64,000 bases of DNA from Anaerolineales bacterium (GTDB lineage: Bacteria; Chloroflexota; Anaerolineae; Anaerolineales; E44-bin32). Shown here piece by piece: positions 16,876 to 25,853 of this stretch. The DNA lies in contig JARGGH010000012.1 in the NCBI GenBank assembly GCA_029210945.1, positions 1-64,000 on the forward strand, read 5' to 3'. A program made the position numbers and the translations under genes. Within the stretch, counting starts at the first letter, position 1, and each line of letters starts with the position of its first letter. The notes below the pieces were generated by a model. It was not told where the DNA came from. It searched no databases and worked only from the letters and a program-made list of their open reading frames with translations.

Positions 16876-18603
16876 TCACAATCGACGACTGGAGAGCCAC
16901 TCACGCAAGCTGGCCAGAGACCACGTGTTCACAATTTGTTCGGGCCTGGCCCACGCCCTTCGCGCCGTTCCCACCCCGAAGTGGCGGAAGCCAAGATGTG
17001 ACGGATGGTGAGCATCCGTGTTGATCGCCAGAAGACAACCAAGATCGAGTGCGCGCCGGGCGTGAGTATCCTTCAAATCCAGCCGATCCGGATGGGCGTT
17101 GATCTCGAGGATGACATTGTGCTCCACGGCCGCCATAAAAATGCGTTCAAGATCGAGATCAGCCGGATCCCGTTTTCCGATCAACCGGCCGGTCAGGTGA
17201 CCGATGATGTGGACGAAGGAGTTTTCGATTGCGTTCAAAACGCGCTGTGTGGCTGTCTCCCGGTCCTGCTGTAATGCCGTGTGCAGCGAAGCGATGACGA
17301 TGTCGAGTGATCCGAGCACTTCATCATCGAAATCGAGTCCCCCGCCAGCGAGAATCTCGACTTCTGATCCCTGCAGCAGTTCGATCCCTGACCCGATCTC
17401 AGCCTGCACCTCCAGAATCTCCGTTTTCTGCTGTTTAAGCTCGGCTGCCGTCAACCCACCTGCCACACCAAGACTCTGTGAGTGATCTGAGATGACCAGA
17501 TACTTCATTCCCAGCTCTTTCGCCGCGCTGGCCATCTCAGCGATCGAAGCTTTGCCATCGCTCCAGGTGGAGTGAGCGTGCAGCTCTCCCAGCAGATCCT
17601 CGACCCGGATCAACTCGGGCAAAGCGCCTTCTTGCGCCGCCTCGATCTCACCACGATCCTCGCGCATCTCGGGAGGGATCCAGGGCAGACCGAGCTCGCA
17701 GTAGACATCTTCTTCTCGCGGACACTCGATCAATTCGCCTTCTTCGGTCTTAAAGCCGTGCTCAGATAGCGACAACCCCTGTCGGAGTGCGAACTCCCGC
17801 AGCCGCACATTGTGAGCCTGTGACCCGGTCGCGTACTGCAGCGCGCTACCAAAATGCTCCCGGGGATGCGCCCAGAGCTGAACCTTGAGGCCGCTGTACA
17901 GTTCGACGCTGACCTTGGTATCCCCCTTCCCGAGGATCCGCTCGACCTCCGGCATCGTCGAAAACGTATCCAGCAGGAGTCCCGGCGCGCCGGTCCCGGC
18001 GACGATGTCCAGATCGCCTACCGTCTCACGGTATCTTCGCAGGCTGCCGGCCAGTTCAATCTGTTCGACCCCTTCGACCTTCGACAGACGCTCTTCAAGG
18101 GACTGTGCAGTATCCCATGCCTGACCGAGCAAGAAACGATCTGTCTGTCTGTGCTTGTACGCTTCAATGCTGCTCAGGATTTTCTGCTCCAAGCGGACCC
18201 CCATGCCGCTCAACTCGCGGAGCCGCCCCTCGCGCGCCGCAGCTTCCAGCTCCGTGAGCGACAGAATGCCGGCCTCCTGCCAGAATTGCGCGGCGCGTTT
18301 CGGCCCGACCCCATCGACAGCGAGCATTTCAAGCAAGTCCGGTGGTATCTCTGCCGCCAGCTCTTCGTAATAGCCCAAGTTCCCGCTGTCGATCATCTCT
18401 TCGATCTTGGCCGCAATCGCTTTCCCTACTCCGGGGATGTCCTCGAGATTGCCTTCCTCGCGGATGACGGCGACATCACGCGAGAGGTCCCTCAATGCCT
18501 CCGCCGCCTTGCGATAGGCAAGGACGCGGTAGATCGCCTCTCCCTTGATCTCAAGGAATTGCGCGACGGCCTCGAATTTGTCCGCCATTTCTCGGTTGTT
18601 CAA
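16876..18603 (-). CDS. polX: Family X DNA polymerase / 3'-5' exonuclease PolX
   Basis: A 575-residue repair polymerase. An N-terminal helix-hairpin-helix region (IPGVGKAIAAKIEEM near 55, VDGVGPKRAAQFW near 97) is followed by the nucleotidyltransferase core (GSLRRYRETVGDLDIVAG near 185, with catalytic Asp pair) and a C-terminal PHP exonuclease domain (LHAHSTWSDGKASIAEM near 340, ISDHSQSLG, and NTDAHHPSHLGF near the end). It acts in base-excision-type gap filling. The start is TTG at 18603, with GAGGAGA seven bases upstream; it overlaps the stop of the CAP-lipoprotein gene (TTGA). Confidence 0.95.
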   Translation of the reverse strand: MNNREMADKFEAVAQFLEIKGEAIYRVLAYRKAAEALRDLSRDVAVIREEGNLEDIPGVGKAIAAKIEEMIDSGNLGYYEELAAEIPPDLLEMLAVDGVGPKRAAQFWQEAGILSLTELEAAAREGRLRELSGMGVRLEQKILSSIEAYKHRQTDRFLLGQAWDTAQSLEERLSKVEGVEQIELAGSLRRYRETVGDLDIVAGTGAPGLLLDTFSTMPEVERILGKGDTKVSVELYSGLKVQLWAHPREHFGSALQYATGSQAHNVRLREFALRQGLSLSEHGFKTEEGELIECPREEDVYCELGLPWIPPEMREDRGEIEAAQEGALPELIRVEDLLGELHAHSTWSDGKASIAEMASAAKELGMKYLVISDHSQSLGVAGGLTAAELKQQKTEILEVQAEIGSGIELLQGSEVEILAGGGLDFDDEVLGSLDIVIASLHTALQQDRETATQRVLNAIENSFVHIIGHLTGRLIGKRDPADLDLERIFMAAVEHNVILEINAHPDRLDLKDTHARRALDLGCLLAINTDAHHPSHLGFRHFGVGTARRAWARPEQIVNTWSLASLREWLSSRRL

Positions 18604-19175
18604 GGGTTACTCTCCTCAGGCAGGTCGATCGTAAGGATCACCGCCACTTTCCACTCGCCTCCCTCACCCGCGATTCCAATTCCACAATATTTGAAGGATG
18701 GTTCCAACAACAAGGCTTTGTGCATTGGATCCTCGAACCAGGCTTCGGTCAGCCTGACCGGCAAGTTCTCGGGCGGTGTGCGGCTCGAGAAAACGAGCTC
18801 CGCCGCCGGCCCGGAGTAACCCGCCTCCGCGAGCATCAATTCCAGCAGGTCCTCGCCGGTTGCCGGATCTTCGTGGCCGGTATAGGCACGCACTGACATA
18901 TCCGTCGAGCGCAGTTTTGCAAACCCGGCCAGGTCTTCCCGGGATACCAATCCAGGTACGCCCGCCTCGGCTCTGCGGAGATTGATCGCATGCAGGATCG
19001 AATCCGCAATGATCTGGCCGGCAGCCTCAGGACCTGCATCCGTTAAAGTGGCGGCGACCTCGGGGTCAACGGGGACCGATCCTTCGGTCGTGCCAGGCGA
19101 ATCCCCGAACTGGCAGGCGGCCCCTGCCAACAGGATTATGCCAAGCGCAATCAAGCGAGTGAAAGTCTTCTTCAT
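18600..19175 (-). CDS. CAP/SCP-domain lipoprotein
   Basis: About 191 residues. A lipoprotein signal with lipobox LAGAAC places Cys near residue 21. The rest is a CAP (SCP/PR1-like) domain: AINLRRAEAGVPGL, AKLRSTDMS, YTGHEDPATGEDLLELM (His and Glu of the CAP cavity), and EAWFEDPMHKALLLEPSFKYCGIGIA. Bacterial CAP proteins are extracytoplasmic; their activity is generally unknown. The ATG at 19175 has AAGG five bases upstream. The coupling to polX is by four bases of overlap, although no functional link is obvious. Confidence 0.85.
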   Translation of the reverse strand: MKKTFTRLIALGIILLAGAACQFGDSPGTTEGSVPVDPEVAATLTDAGPEAAGQIIADSILHAINLRRAEAGVPGLVSREDLAGFAKLRSTDMSVRAYTGHEDPATGEDLLELMLAEAGYSGPAAELVFSSRTPPENLPVRLTEAWFEDPMHKALLLEPSFKYCGIGIAGEGGEWKVAVILTIDLPEESNP

Positions 19176-19290
19176 CGACACCTTGCTGGATTATACCTAT
19201 CTAGCCCGCACGAATTGCAGCTACCCGCCGAAGAGATCCCTGGCATCCCCCACCTCGATATGCTAAAGTAAGCTGGCGCTGGAAATACTT

Positions 19291-19674
19291 ATGACACAAT
19301 CCTACGTATCCAAGCAGGTCGTCGTTTATATCGTTAAGCAGCATCCCCTCGAAAGGCCAGATGAGGGGCGGCTCTTCCAGTGGCTTCATCACGATAACGA
19401 TCTTCGCCGCCAATTGGAAGGGATCATCGGCCCATTCGACCCGCACGCACTGACGCTGCTCATCGATGATTTCCCGGCGGGCGAGGCCTGGAACACGCTC
19501 CTTGAGGATCTGATCCAGGAACGCATCGCATCCGTCGTCACCCACCTTGCGCCGCTCAGCGCGGCACAGCGCCAACAGCTGATTGGTGTCTGCGCGCAGG
19601 TTGGAGCGCAGCTCATCACCCCCGGCGATGCCGGTCGGAATCGCCTGAGCGAAAATCACAAGAAACCGGAGTAG
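19291..19674 (+). CDS. Hypothetical protein upstream of PHP-domain gene
   Basis: A 127-residue soluble protein, mostly predicted helical (FPAGEAWNTLLEDLIQERIASVV, LSAAQRQQLIGVCAQVGAQL), with no signal peptide and no motif I recognise. It reads as a real gene because its plus-strand composition is protein-like and the next gene follows after 20 nt. A 161-codon frame on the opposite strand is considered its shadow. Confidence 0.5.
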   Translation: MTQSYVSKQVVVYIVKQHPLERPDEGRLFQWLHHDNDLRRQLEGIIGPFDPHALTLLIDDFPAGEAWNTLLEDLIQERIASVVTHLAPLSAAQRQQLIGVCAQVGAQLITPGDAGRNRLSENHKKPE

Positions 19675-19694
19675 CACCACGCGCAAATGGCAGG

Positions 19695-20771
19695 ATGGAG
19701 GCTGTGTTGACCCACGAAGTCGTCGGCAACCCGCATTGTCATACCCGTTATTCTGACGGGCACGGAAACCATCAAGACATCGCGCGGGCTGCGATCGACG
19801 CCGGCCTTGATTTTGTGGTTGTCAGCGACCATAACGTCTGGGTAGGCGGCATGGATGGATATCGCTATCGCGGCAGGGATCGGGTTCTGCTCCTGGTCGG
19901 GGAAGAGATCCACGATCAAGACCGCCAGCCGCAGAAGAACCATCTGCTGGTCTATGAGAGCGGCGAGGAACTGGCGGCGTACGCTCATGACACCCAGACG
20001 CTTCTCGATGCCGTCCGAGCGCGCGATGGATTGGCGTTCCTGGCTCATCCATCAGACCCTGCTGCGCCCCTGTTTGATGAAGACGACCTTTCCTGGGAGG
20101 ATTGGACGGTTTCTGGCTTCAACGGTATTGAGCTCTGGAATTTCATGAGCGAGTTTAAATCGAAATTATCGTCCCGGCTCAGGGCAGTCCTGCTCGCCTA
20201 CAACCCGAGCCTGATTGCAGAAGGACCTTTTCCAGATGTGCTCGAACGGTGGGATCGGATGCTTTCCGATGGCAAGCCAGTTTATGCCATCGGCGGCTCA
20301 GATGCCCACGCCGCCCCGGCCAGCATGGGCCCGCTCAAACGCGTGATCTTCCCATACGAATTCCTCTTCCAGACGGTCAACACCCACGTGCTTCTCGAAA
20401 ACCCGCTCAGCGGCGACAGCGCCGAAGACCGCCGAAGGATTTTCCGGGCGATGCGAGCGGGACGGTGCTTCGTCGGTTACGATCTCCCTGCGCCGACGCA
20501 TGGCTTCCGGTTCTCCGCATTCGGGGACCGTGACGAAGCCGCCATGGGCGGTTCGCTCGACCTGCGCCTCGGTGCGACGGTTCAGATTCACACACCGCGG
20601 CGGGCGCTGATCCGCTTGATTAAAGACGGTCGCATCGTTCAAACATGGCGCGACAGCCAGTCTGCTGTTCATACGGTCCGGGAGCCTGGAGCTTACCGCG
20701 CAGAAGCATACCTGTCGTACATGGGCAAATTGCGCGGGTGGATTTACAGCAACCCGATTTTCATCCGTTAG
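19695..20771 (+). CDS. PHP-domain metallohydrolase
   Basis: A 358-residue protein with a PHP fold. Metal-binding motifs: NPHCHTRYSDGHG (residues about 11-23), VVVSDHNVW, FLAHPSDPAAP, and a late GGSDAHAAP. PHP proteins hydrolyse phosphoesters such as histidinol phosphate or nucleic acid ends; this stand-alone form with a C-terminal beta domain (about 280-358) has no assigned substrate. The ATG at 19695 is used; a TTG at 19707 has a better-placed GGAGG and may be the true start. Confidence 0.8.
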   Translation: MEAVLTHEVVGNPHCHTRYSDGHGNHQDIARAAIDAGLDFVVVSDHNVWVGGMDGYRYRGRDRVLLLVGEEIHDQDRQPQKNHLLVYESGEELAAYAHDTQTLLDAVRARDGLAFLAHPSDPAAPLFDEDDLSWEDWTVSGFNGIELWNFMSEFKSKLSSRLRAVLLAYNPSLIAEGPFPDVLERWDRMLSDGKPVYAIGGSDAHAAPASMGPLKRVIFPYEFLFQTVNTHVLLENPLSGDSAEDRRRIFRAMRAGRCFVGYDLPAPTHGFRFSAFGDRDEAAMGGSLDLRLGATVQIHTPRRALIRLIKDGRIVQTWRDSQSAVHTVREPGAYRAEAYLSYMGKLRGWIYSNPIFIR

Positions 20772-20817
20772 CTCGTGAAAGACCCTTCAGAATCAGCCAC
20801 GCAGCCCGCGCGCGGTG

Positions 20818-20840
20818 ATATAATCTCAGAACATTTGGTC
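20818..20840 (+). promoter_or_regulatory. uvrB promoter (extended -10) with possible LexA box
   Basis: TGATATAAT (20815-20823) is a perfect extended -10 about 38 nt before the uvrB start. GAACATTTGGTC (20829-20840) lies where transcription should begin and differs by one base from the GAAC-N4-GTTC operator of Gram-positive-type LexA. SOS control of uvrB is common, so the box is plausible but unproven. Confidence 0.5.
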
Positions 20841-20860
20841 GGGTACTCTTTAATCACACG

Positions 20861-22933
20861 ATGGATGAATTCCAACTGCACGCACCCTACGAACCGATGG
20901 GCGACCAGCCCGAGGCGATCCGCCAGCTTCTGGCGGGGCTTCAGCGCGGCGACCAGCACCAGGTTCTGCTCGGCGCGACCGGGACGGGCAAAACCTTTAC
21001 GATCGCCAATCTCATCGCCGAGACACAGCGCCCGACGATCATCCTGGCGCACAACAAAACCCTGGCGGCTCAGCTCTACGCTGAGTTCAAATCGTTCTTT
21101 CCGGAGAACGCCGTTGAGTATTTCGTCTCATACTACGATTACTATCAACCGGAAGCTTACGTCCCCAAACAGGATCTCTATATCGAAAAAGAGACGCAGA
21201 TCAACGAAGAGATCGACCGGCTCAGGTTATCGACGACGACCTCAGTGCTATCGCGCCGTGATGTTATCGTCGTTGCCTCGGTATCCAGCATCTACGGCAT
21301 CGGGAATCCGGAAGCTTATGGGCGTGTCGTGCTTCACCTCTCCGCCGGCCAGCGCTACCGGCGAGATGTCATCCTGCGCCAATTGGTCGAGAGCCACTAC
21401 GAGCGCAACGACATGGAACTGCGCCCGGGCACATTCCGCGTGCGGGGCGACACACTGGAGGTCCTGCCCGCCTACGAAGAACAGGGAGTGCGCTTGAGCT
21501 TTTTCGGCGACGAGCTGGAGCGCATCGTGATCTTCGACCCGCTCACCGGCGAGCTGCTTGGCGACCGCCAGCAGGTCAGCATCTACCCGGCGAAGCACTT
21601 CATCACCGAAGAAGAGAAACTCAAATCGGCGCTGAATGATATCGAGACCGAACTCTACTCGCATCTGGAACATCTACGCAAGCACGATAAACTGCTCGAA
21701 GCGCAGCGTCTCGAACAGCGCACGCTTTACGACCTCGAGATGCTGCGAGAGGTCGGCTACTGCTCGGGGATCGAGAATTACTCTCGCCACCTGGATCAAC
21801 GCCCGACCGGCTCACCTCCCTGGACATTGATCGATTACTTCCCGCCTGATTTCTTGATAGTGGTTGATGAGAGCCACATGACGATCCCGCAGGTGCGCGG
21901 GATGTACGCCGGTGATCGCTCGCGGAAAGAGACGCTGGTTGAGTTCGGATTCCGGCTGCCATCAGCGCTCGACAACCGGCCGCTCTCATTCGATGAATTC
22001 GAAAAGCGCATCGGGCAGGTGATCTACACCTCCGCCACGCCCGGACCGTACGAATTAGAGCACGCCAGTCAGGTCGTGGAACAGATCATCCGTCCGACCG
22101 GCCTGGTGGATCCCCAGGTCGAGGTTCGCCCCGTGGAAGGTCAGATCGATAACCTGATCGGCGAGATCAAGCAACGTGTCGAAATCGGGGAGCGCGTGCT
22201 CGTCACGACGCTCACCAAACGCATGGCTGAGGACCTCTCGGAATACCTGCTCGAGCTCGGCCTCAAGGTTCACTACCTCCATTCCGAGATCGACACGATC
22301 GAGCGGGTGGAGATCCTGCGTGATCTGCGCCTCGGCGTTTACGATATCGTCGTCGGGATTAACCTGCTCAGGGAGGGTCTCGACCTTCCGGAAGTCTCGC
22401 TGGTCGCGATCCTCGATGCGGATAAAGAGGGCTTCCTGCGTTCGGAGACCTCGCTAATCCAGACGATCGGCCGCGCCGCCCGTCACGTGAACGGGCGTGT
22501 GATCATGTACGCCGACCGGATCACCAACTCCATGCGCCGGGCGATCGACGAGACCGAACGGCGCCGCGAGAAGCAGATTGAGTTCAACCGGGAGCACGGC
22601 ATCGAACCGGCCAGCATCATCAAAGAAATCCGCGATTTGACCGATCAGATGGCAGCTAGAGCGGTTGCCGAAACCCCCAGCCACTACCGGGCGATCGTTC
22701 CTGCTCAGCTGCCCAAAGATGAGCTGCACAAATTGATCAAGGAGCTCGAGCGCCGCATGCGCCAGGCGGCGGAAAATCTCGAGTTCGAGAAAGCGGCTGC
22801 GCTTCGCGATCAGATTTTCGAAATGCGTGAGGCTTTGGTCGACAAGCAGAATCTCCCTCCGTGGAAGCGCGCCAGGGCGATGGCCAACGAGGATCCCCTG
22901 CTCGACTATCTGCAGGAAGACAAAGCCACTTAA
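20861..22933 (+). CDS. uvrB: Excinuclease ABC subunit B (UvrB)
   Basis: A 690-residue DNA damage-verification helicase of nucleotide excision repair. Walker A is LGATGTGKT near residue 40; the beta-hairpin region [12 protein letters not shown] is near 93-104; [21 protein letters not shown] carries Walker [28 protein letters not shown] and QTIGRAARH are late helicase motifs. A C-terminal UVR coiled coil ([28 protein letters not shown]) binds UvrC and UvrA. Length and order are normal. Confidence 0.98.
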   Translation: MDEFQLHAPYEPMGDQPEAIRQLLAGLQRGDQHQVLLGATGTGKTFTIANLIAETQRPTIILAHNKTLAAQLYAEFKSFFPENAVEYFVSYYDYYQPEAYVPKQDLYIEKETQINEEIDRLRLSTTTSVLSRRDVIVVASVSSIYGIGNPEAYGRVVLHLSAGQRYRRDVILRQLVESHYERNDMELRPGTFRVRGDTLEVLPAYEEQGVRLSFFGDELERIVIFDPLTGELLGDRQQVSIYPAKHFITEEEKLKSALNDIETELYSHLEHLRKHDKLLEAQRLEQRTLYDLEMLREVGYCSGIENYSRHLDQRPTGSPPWTLIDYFPPDFLIVVDESHMTIPQVRGMYAGDRSRKETLVEFGFRLPSALDNRPLSFDEFEKRIGQVIYTSATPGPYELEHASQVVEQIIRPTGLVDPQVEVRPVEGQIDNLIGEIKQRVEIGERVLVTTLTKRMAEDLSEYLLELGLKVHYLHSEIDTIERVEILRDLRLGVYDIVVGINLLREGLDLPEVSLVAILDADKEGFLRSETSLIQTIGRAARHVNGRVIMYADRITNSMRRAIDETERRREKQIEFNREHGIEPASIIKEIRDLTDQMAARAVAETPSHYRAIVPAQLPKDELHKLIKELERRMRQAAENLEFEKAAALRDQIFEMREALVDKQNLPPWKRARAMANEDPLLDYLQEDKAT

Positions 22934-23002
22934 GCCCGCCCCACCCTCACATTGACCACAACGATCTTCGTTCACAGCCTATTTAACGCACATGGCCGCC
23001 GG

Positions 23003-23590
23003 TTAAGGCGACCAAGGCGGAGGGATAACGGGCGGAGATTGCCCGTTGTAAGGTACGCATGCATTATGCCAAAAAAAATGGGATCTGGGACACCTTTGAA
23101 AGGTGCCTGTAAGGTCACGCGTTAGGCACCCAGGCTCATTGAGTAGAAGCAAGATAGCCGGAGGAATGATAGAGGACCGTACCTCATAATCATCATATAA
23201 CCCAAGCCTTTGGTACAACCATGCCCTAATCCACCTGTTCCAGCCGAGACCCTTGCGTTTCCTTGCACGCAACAGGTACCGCCGTGTCTTCTTCTCGACC
23301 CAATCGCGCACATAGCAGAAGCACCGGCTCGAGCGGCCAATCCGGAAATAGTTCACCCAGCCCCGCAGAATAGGGTTGATCTCTTCGATCACCCTCTCGA
23401 CAGGCGGGGACTGGAAGCGCCGAAAGACTTTCTTGAGCTTGCCCAGCAGGGTGGTGCGCGCCTTCATGCTCGGCGTAATCCGCACTCCCCACTTTCCCCG
23501 GAGGGTTTTCGCCCTCCGAAAGTCAAAGCCCAGGAAACTGAAGCTTTCTCCCCGGATCAGATCCACCACACGGATCTTCTCCTCATTTTG
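23003..23590 (-). pseudogene. Group II intron maturase, C-terminal fragment
   Basis: The minus-strand frame reads NEEKIRVVDLIRGESFSFLGFDF, the end of the reverse transcriptase, then the maturase domain: INPILRGWVNYFRIGRSS, FCYVRDWVEKKTRRYLL and WNRWIRAWLYQRLGL. The reverse transcriptase core with its YADD motif is missing: coding similarity stops near 23590, right where the transposase region begins on the other strand. The frame stays open to 23003, but the last 40 or so residues no longer look like maturase. It is a remnant, cut off by the neighbouring insertion. Ribozyme domains V and VI were not identified. Confidence 0.8.
23081..23130. repeat. Small hairpin repeat next to intron remnant
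   Basis: The sequence contains an imperfect inverted repeat GGACACCTTT/AAAGGTGCC, followed by a further partial copy ending TTAGGCACC. It lies between uvrB and the maturase remnant and may be a dispersed palindromic element. Confidence 0.35.
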
Positions 23591-23621
23591 GGTAGCTCCC
23601 TGAACCCCCAGGAGGCCGCCA

Positions 23622-25065
23622 ATGCTCGGAAAACGCTCGCCCCAGCACGGGATGTTTGCTGTAAGTGCCGGCACTATCGGTGAAACCGACCAGCAGTATC
23701 TGGATTTCGTCGGCGAAAACACCTTCTACGGCTTTCTGGCCCGGCACGGGTCCGAGCTCTTCCAGGACGAAGACTTCGCCGACCTGTATTGCGACGACAA
23801 CGGTCGCCCCAGTGTACCGCCCAGCCTTCTGGCAATTGCCCTGCTTCTGCAAGCTCACGACGGGGTCTCCGATGAGGAAGCCAAGGCCCGCGCCGATTAC
23901 GACATGCGCTGGAAGGTAGCGCTGGGGGTGGAGCTGGACGAGCGTCCTTTCGCAAAGAGCACTTTGCAGCTCTTCTGTTCGCAGCTGATCCTGCACGAGA
24001 AGGAGCAGGCGATCTTCCTGCGCAGCCTGAAGTTCACCAAAGAGCAAAGCTATCTGACCGGGGGCAGGGGCAACGTCGCGCTGGACACCACGCCGATCCT
24101 GGGCCGGGGTGCGGTCAAGGACACCTACAACCTGCTCACCGACGGCATCACAATTGTCCAGACGCTCTGCTGGAAGAAGCTGGTCTGAGGGCTGGCCAAA
24201 CGGCTGGAGGGCCTCAGACCTGAGAAATGGGCTGACAAGTACAACTTCGGTCGCTATTTCGGCACCAGCATCAAGGGGGAAGCGGACATCGATTGGGGCG
24301 ACGAAAAGGACCGCCGGGCGTTTCTGGCTAGCATTGTGGCTGACGCCGACCAGCTGCTGGCGATTGCCCGAGATCGGCTGAACACGGTCCCGGAGGGCAG
24401 CGAGGAAGAACGGGAAATCCGGGCCGCCGCCGAGCTGCTGACCCAGCTTCTGGCCCAGGACATCGAGCGGGACCAGGCGGAAGAGGACGAGGAAGACGAG
24501 GGTCCAGGCGGTCCCCGCCTGAAGCGGAGTGTATCGAAAGCGCGCATCGTCTACGTCCATGATCCGGAGATGCGCCACAGGCACAAGAGCCGCAGCAACC
24601 GCTTCGAAGGGCACAAGCTCTCGATCGCGGTCGAGCCTGAGAGCCAGCTGATCACAGGCTGGACGTGCTTGCGGGCAACGCACCCGACAACCAGGGTGCG
24701 TTGGAATTGGCTGAGCAAAGCGAATCCAACGCAGGCCTCAGGGTCGAGGAAGCGGTTGCGGTCTGCGCTTTTGGTGACGGGGCAACCCGGGAGGAGTTTG
24801 AGCAGACGGGACGCAAGCTCGTGGCCAGGGTGCCCAAATGGCCCAACTGGGGGTTTTTCCCGAAAGAGGTCGAGATTGACCTGGAGGCCATAACCTGCAC
24901 GTGCCCGACGGGGCAGACTACGAGCAAGATTGTCAGCGTGGGCCAGTGGACGGATCGACGGGGCCGTGGCCAATCTGACGCTGGTGGCGAACAAAACCGA
25001 GGAGATGGGGACATCTTTGGCCAATTATTTGTTCCAAGGAGCTGTCCGATCCCTTCGTCAGACGA
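23622..25065 (+). pseudogene. IS1182-type transposase, decayed
   Basis: The N-terminus (ENTFYGFLARHGSELFQDEDF, PSVPPSLLAIALLLQAHDGVSDEEA) and VALDTTPILGRGAVKDTYNLL, with the first catalytic Asp, match IS1182-family transposases. TGA at 24186-24188 interrupts the frame, which then continues (GLAKRLEGLRPEKW). Near 24660 it shifts by one base to DVLAGNAPDNQGALELAEQS and runs to CTCPTGQTTSK. The expected catalytic C-terminus is missing; the text jumps near 24960, in a third frame, to VANLTLVANKTEEMGTSLANYLFQ, a likely family end. One stop, one frameshift and one deletion mean it cannot act. The right-hand border is approximate; terminal repeats were not found. Confidence 0.8.
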
Positions 25066-25526
25066 TTCTGGATCCACTCGGAGAATTTTATACCCAGATC
25101 CACAGCATGTTCACGCCCAGAGCACTTTCACCAGTTGCAAACCTTAGGACCGGTTTTCGGCTGGATCTCTTGGGACCAGCGGAACGCGTACGCAGTTTCT
25201 GCTCACCAGCAGATAGCGGGGGATCAAGTTCAGCCTAGCTGGCTGCCGCCCGGGAGAGTGCATAGGTGAGCCCGGGCGAAACGGATCATCGCCGGGCCGC
25301 GACCCGCCTGCCGAACCGTTGGCATGGGAGGAGCATCTGACAGGAAACGGCGCATTTTTCAGCCATCCCTGTTGATCGAGGTCTTACGCATTGGCTTCCT
25401 GCATGCCGTCGGCCAGTGCTGGATCGCGATCAGCTATGCCCGAGGCGGATTGTTCGCGAACGACCCGGGGGTTATGATTACCATATTGTTAATTGAGGCG
25501 CGCAATCCTGGCGCAAAGAGAATCGC
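25066..25526. other. Gap after transposase remnant
   Basis: No gene I can support. Short frames here have no motif. This is probably the remaining edge of the inserted element and the leader of the following nucleotidase gene. Confidence 0.35.
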
Positions 25527-25853
25527 GTGGATTTACAGACTCTCGAAACCATCGAACCATCCTGGACTCACTGTGAAGTGATGCTGCAGCACTCCTCCCG
25601 CACCACCGGCGACTACTGGATCAATTCCGCCATCCGGCTTTCGAATGATTCCGGAGAGGTGCGCTATCTTTTCCCCGGTCACGGATCCAAGCAGGAAGGC
25701 GCTCAAATGCTGGCCTCCCTGCAAGCGCTGGGATTCGATCAGATCGGCAGCCGACTGAACCAGGAATGGGAACACATCAGCATGCAGCGGGCAACCCGCG
25801 CGTCCAATCCGGAATCCCAGGCGGTTAGCCATCTAGGCCATACAAGGAGCCCC

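Noticed and set aside
19201..19686. 161-codon minus-strand frame opposite the 127-residue gene
   Set aside because: Reads Arg- and Ala-rich without motif; the plus-strand frame fits the direction of the PHP gene.
22934..23130. Ribozyme domains V/VI of the intron remnant
   Set aside because: A CTACTCAAT string resembles a group II 3' end, but no domain V-like hairpin could be matched, so it is not annotated.
23583..24683. Minus-strand frame of 366 codons over the transposase
   Set aside because: It overlaps the transposase text on the other strand, has no motif and is the mirror of a GC-rich coding region.
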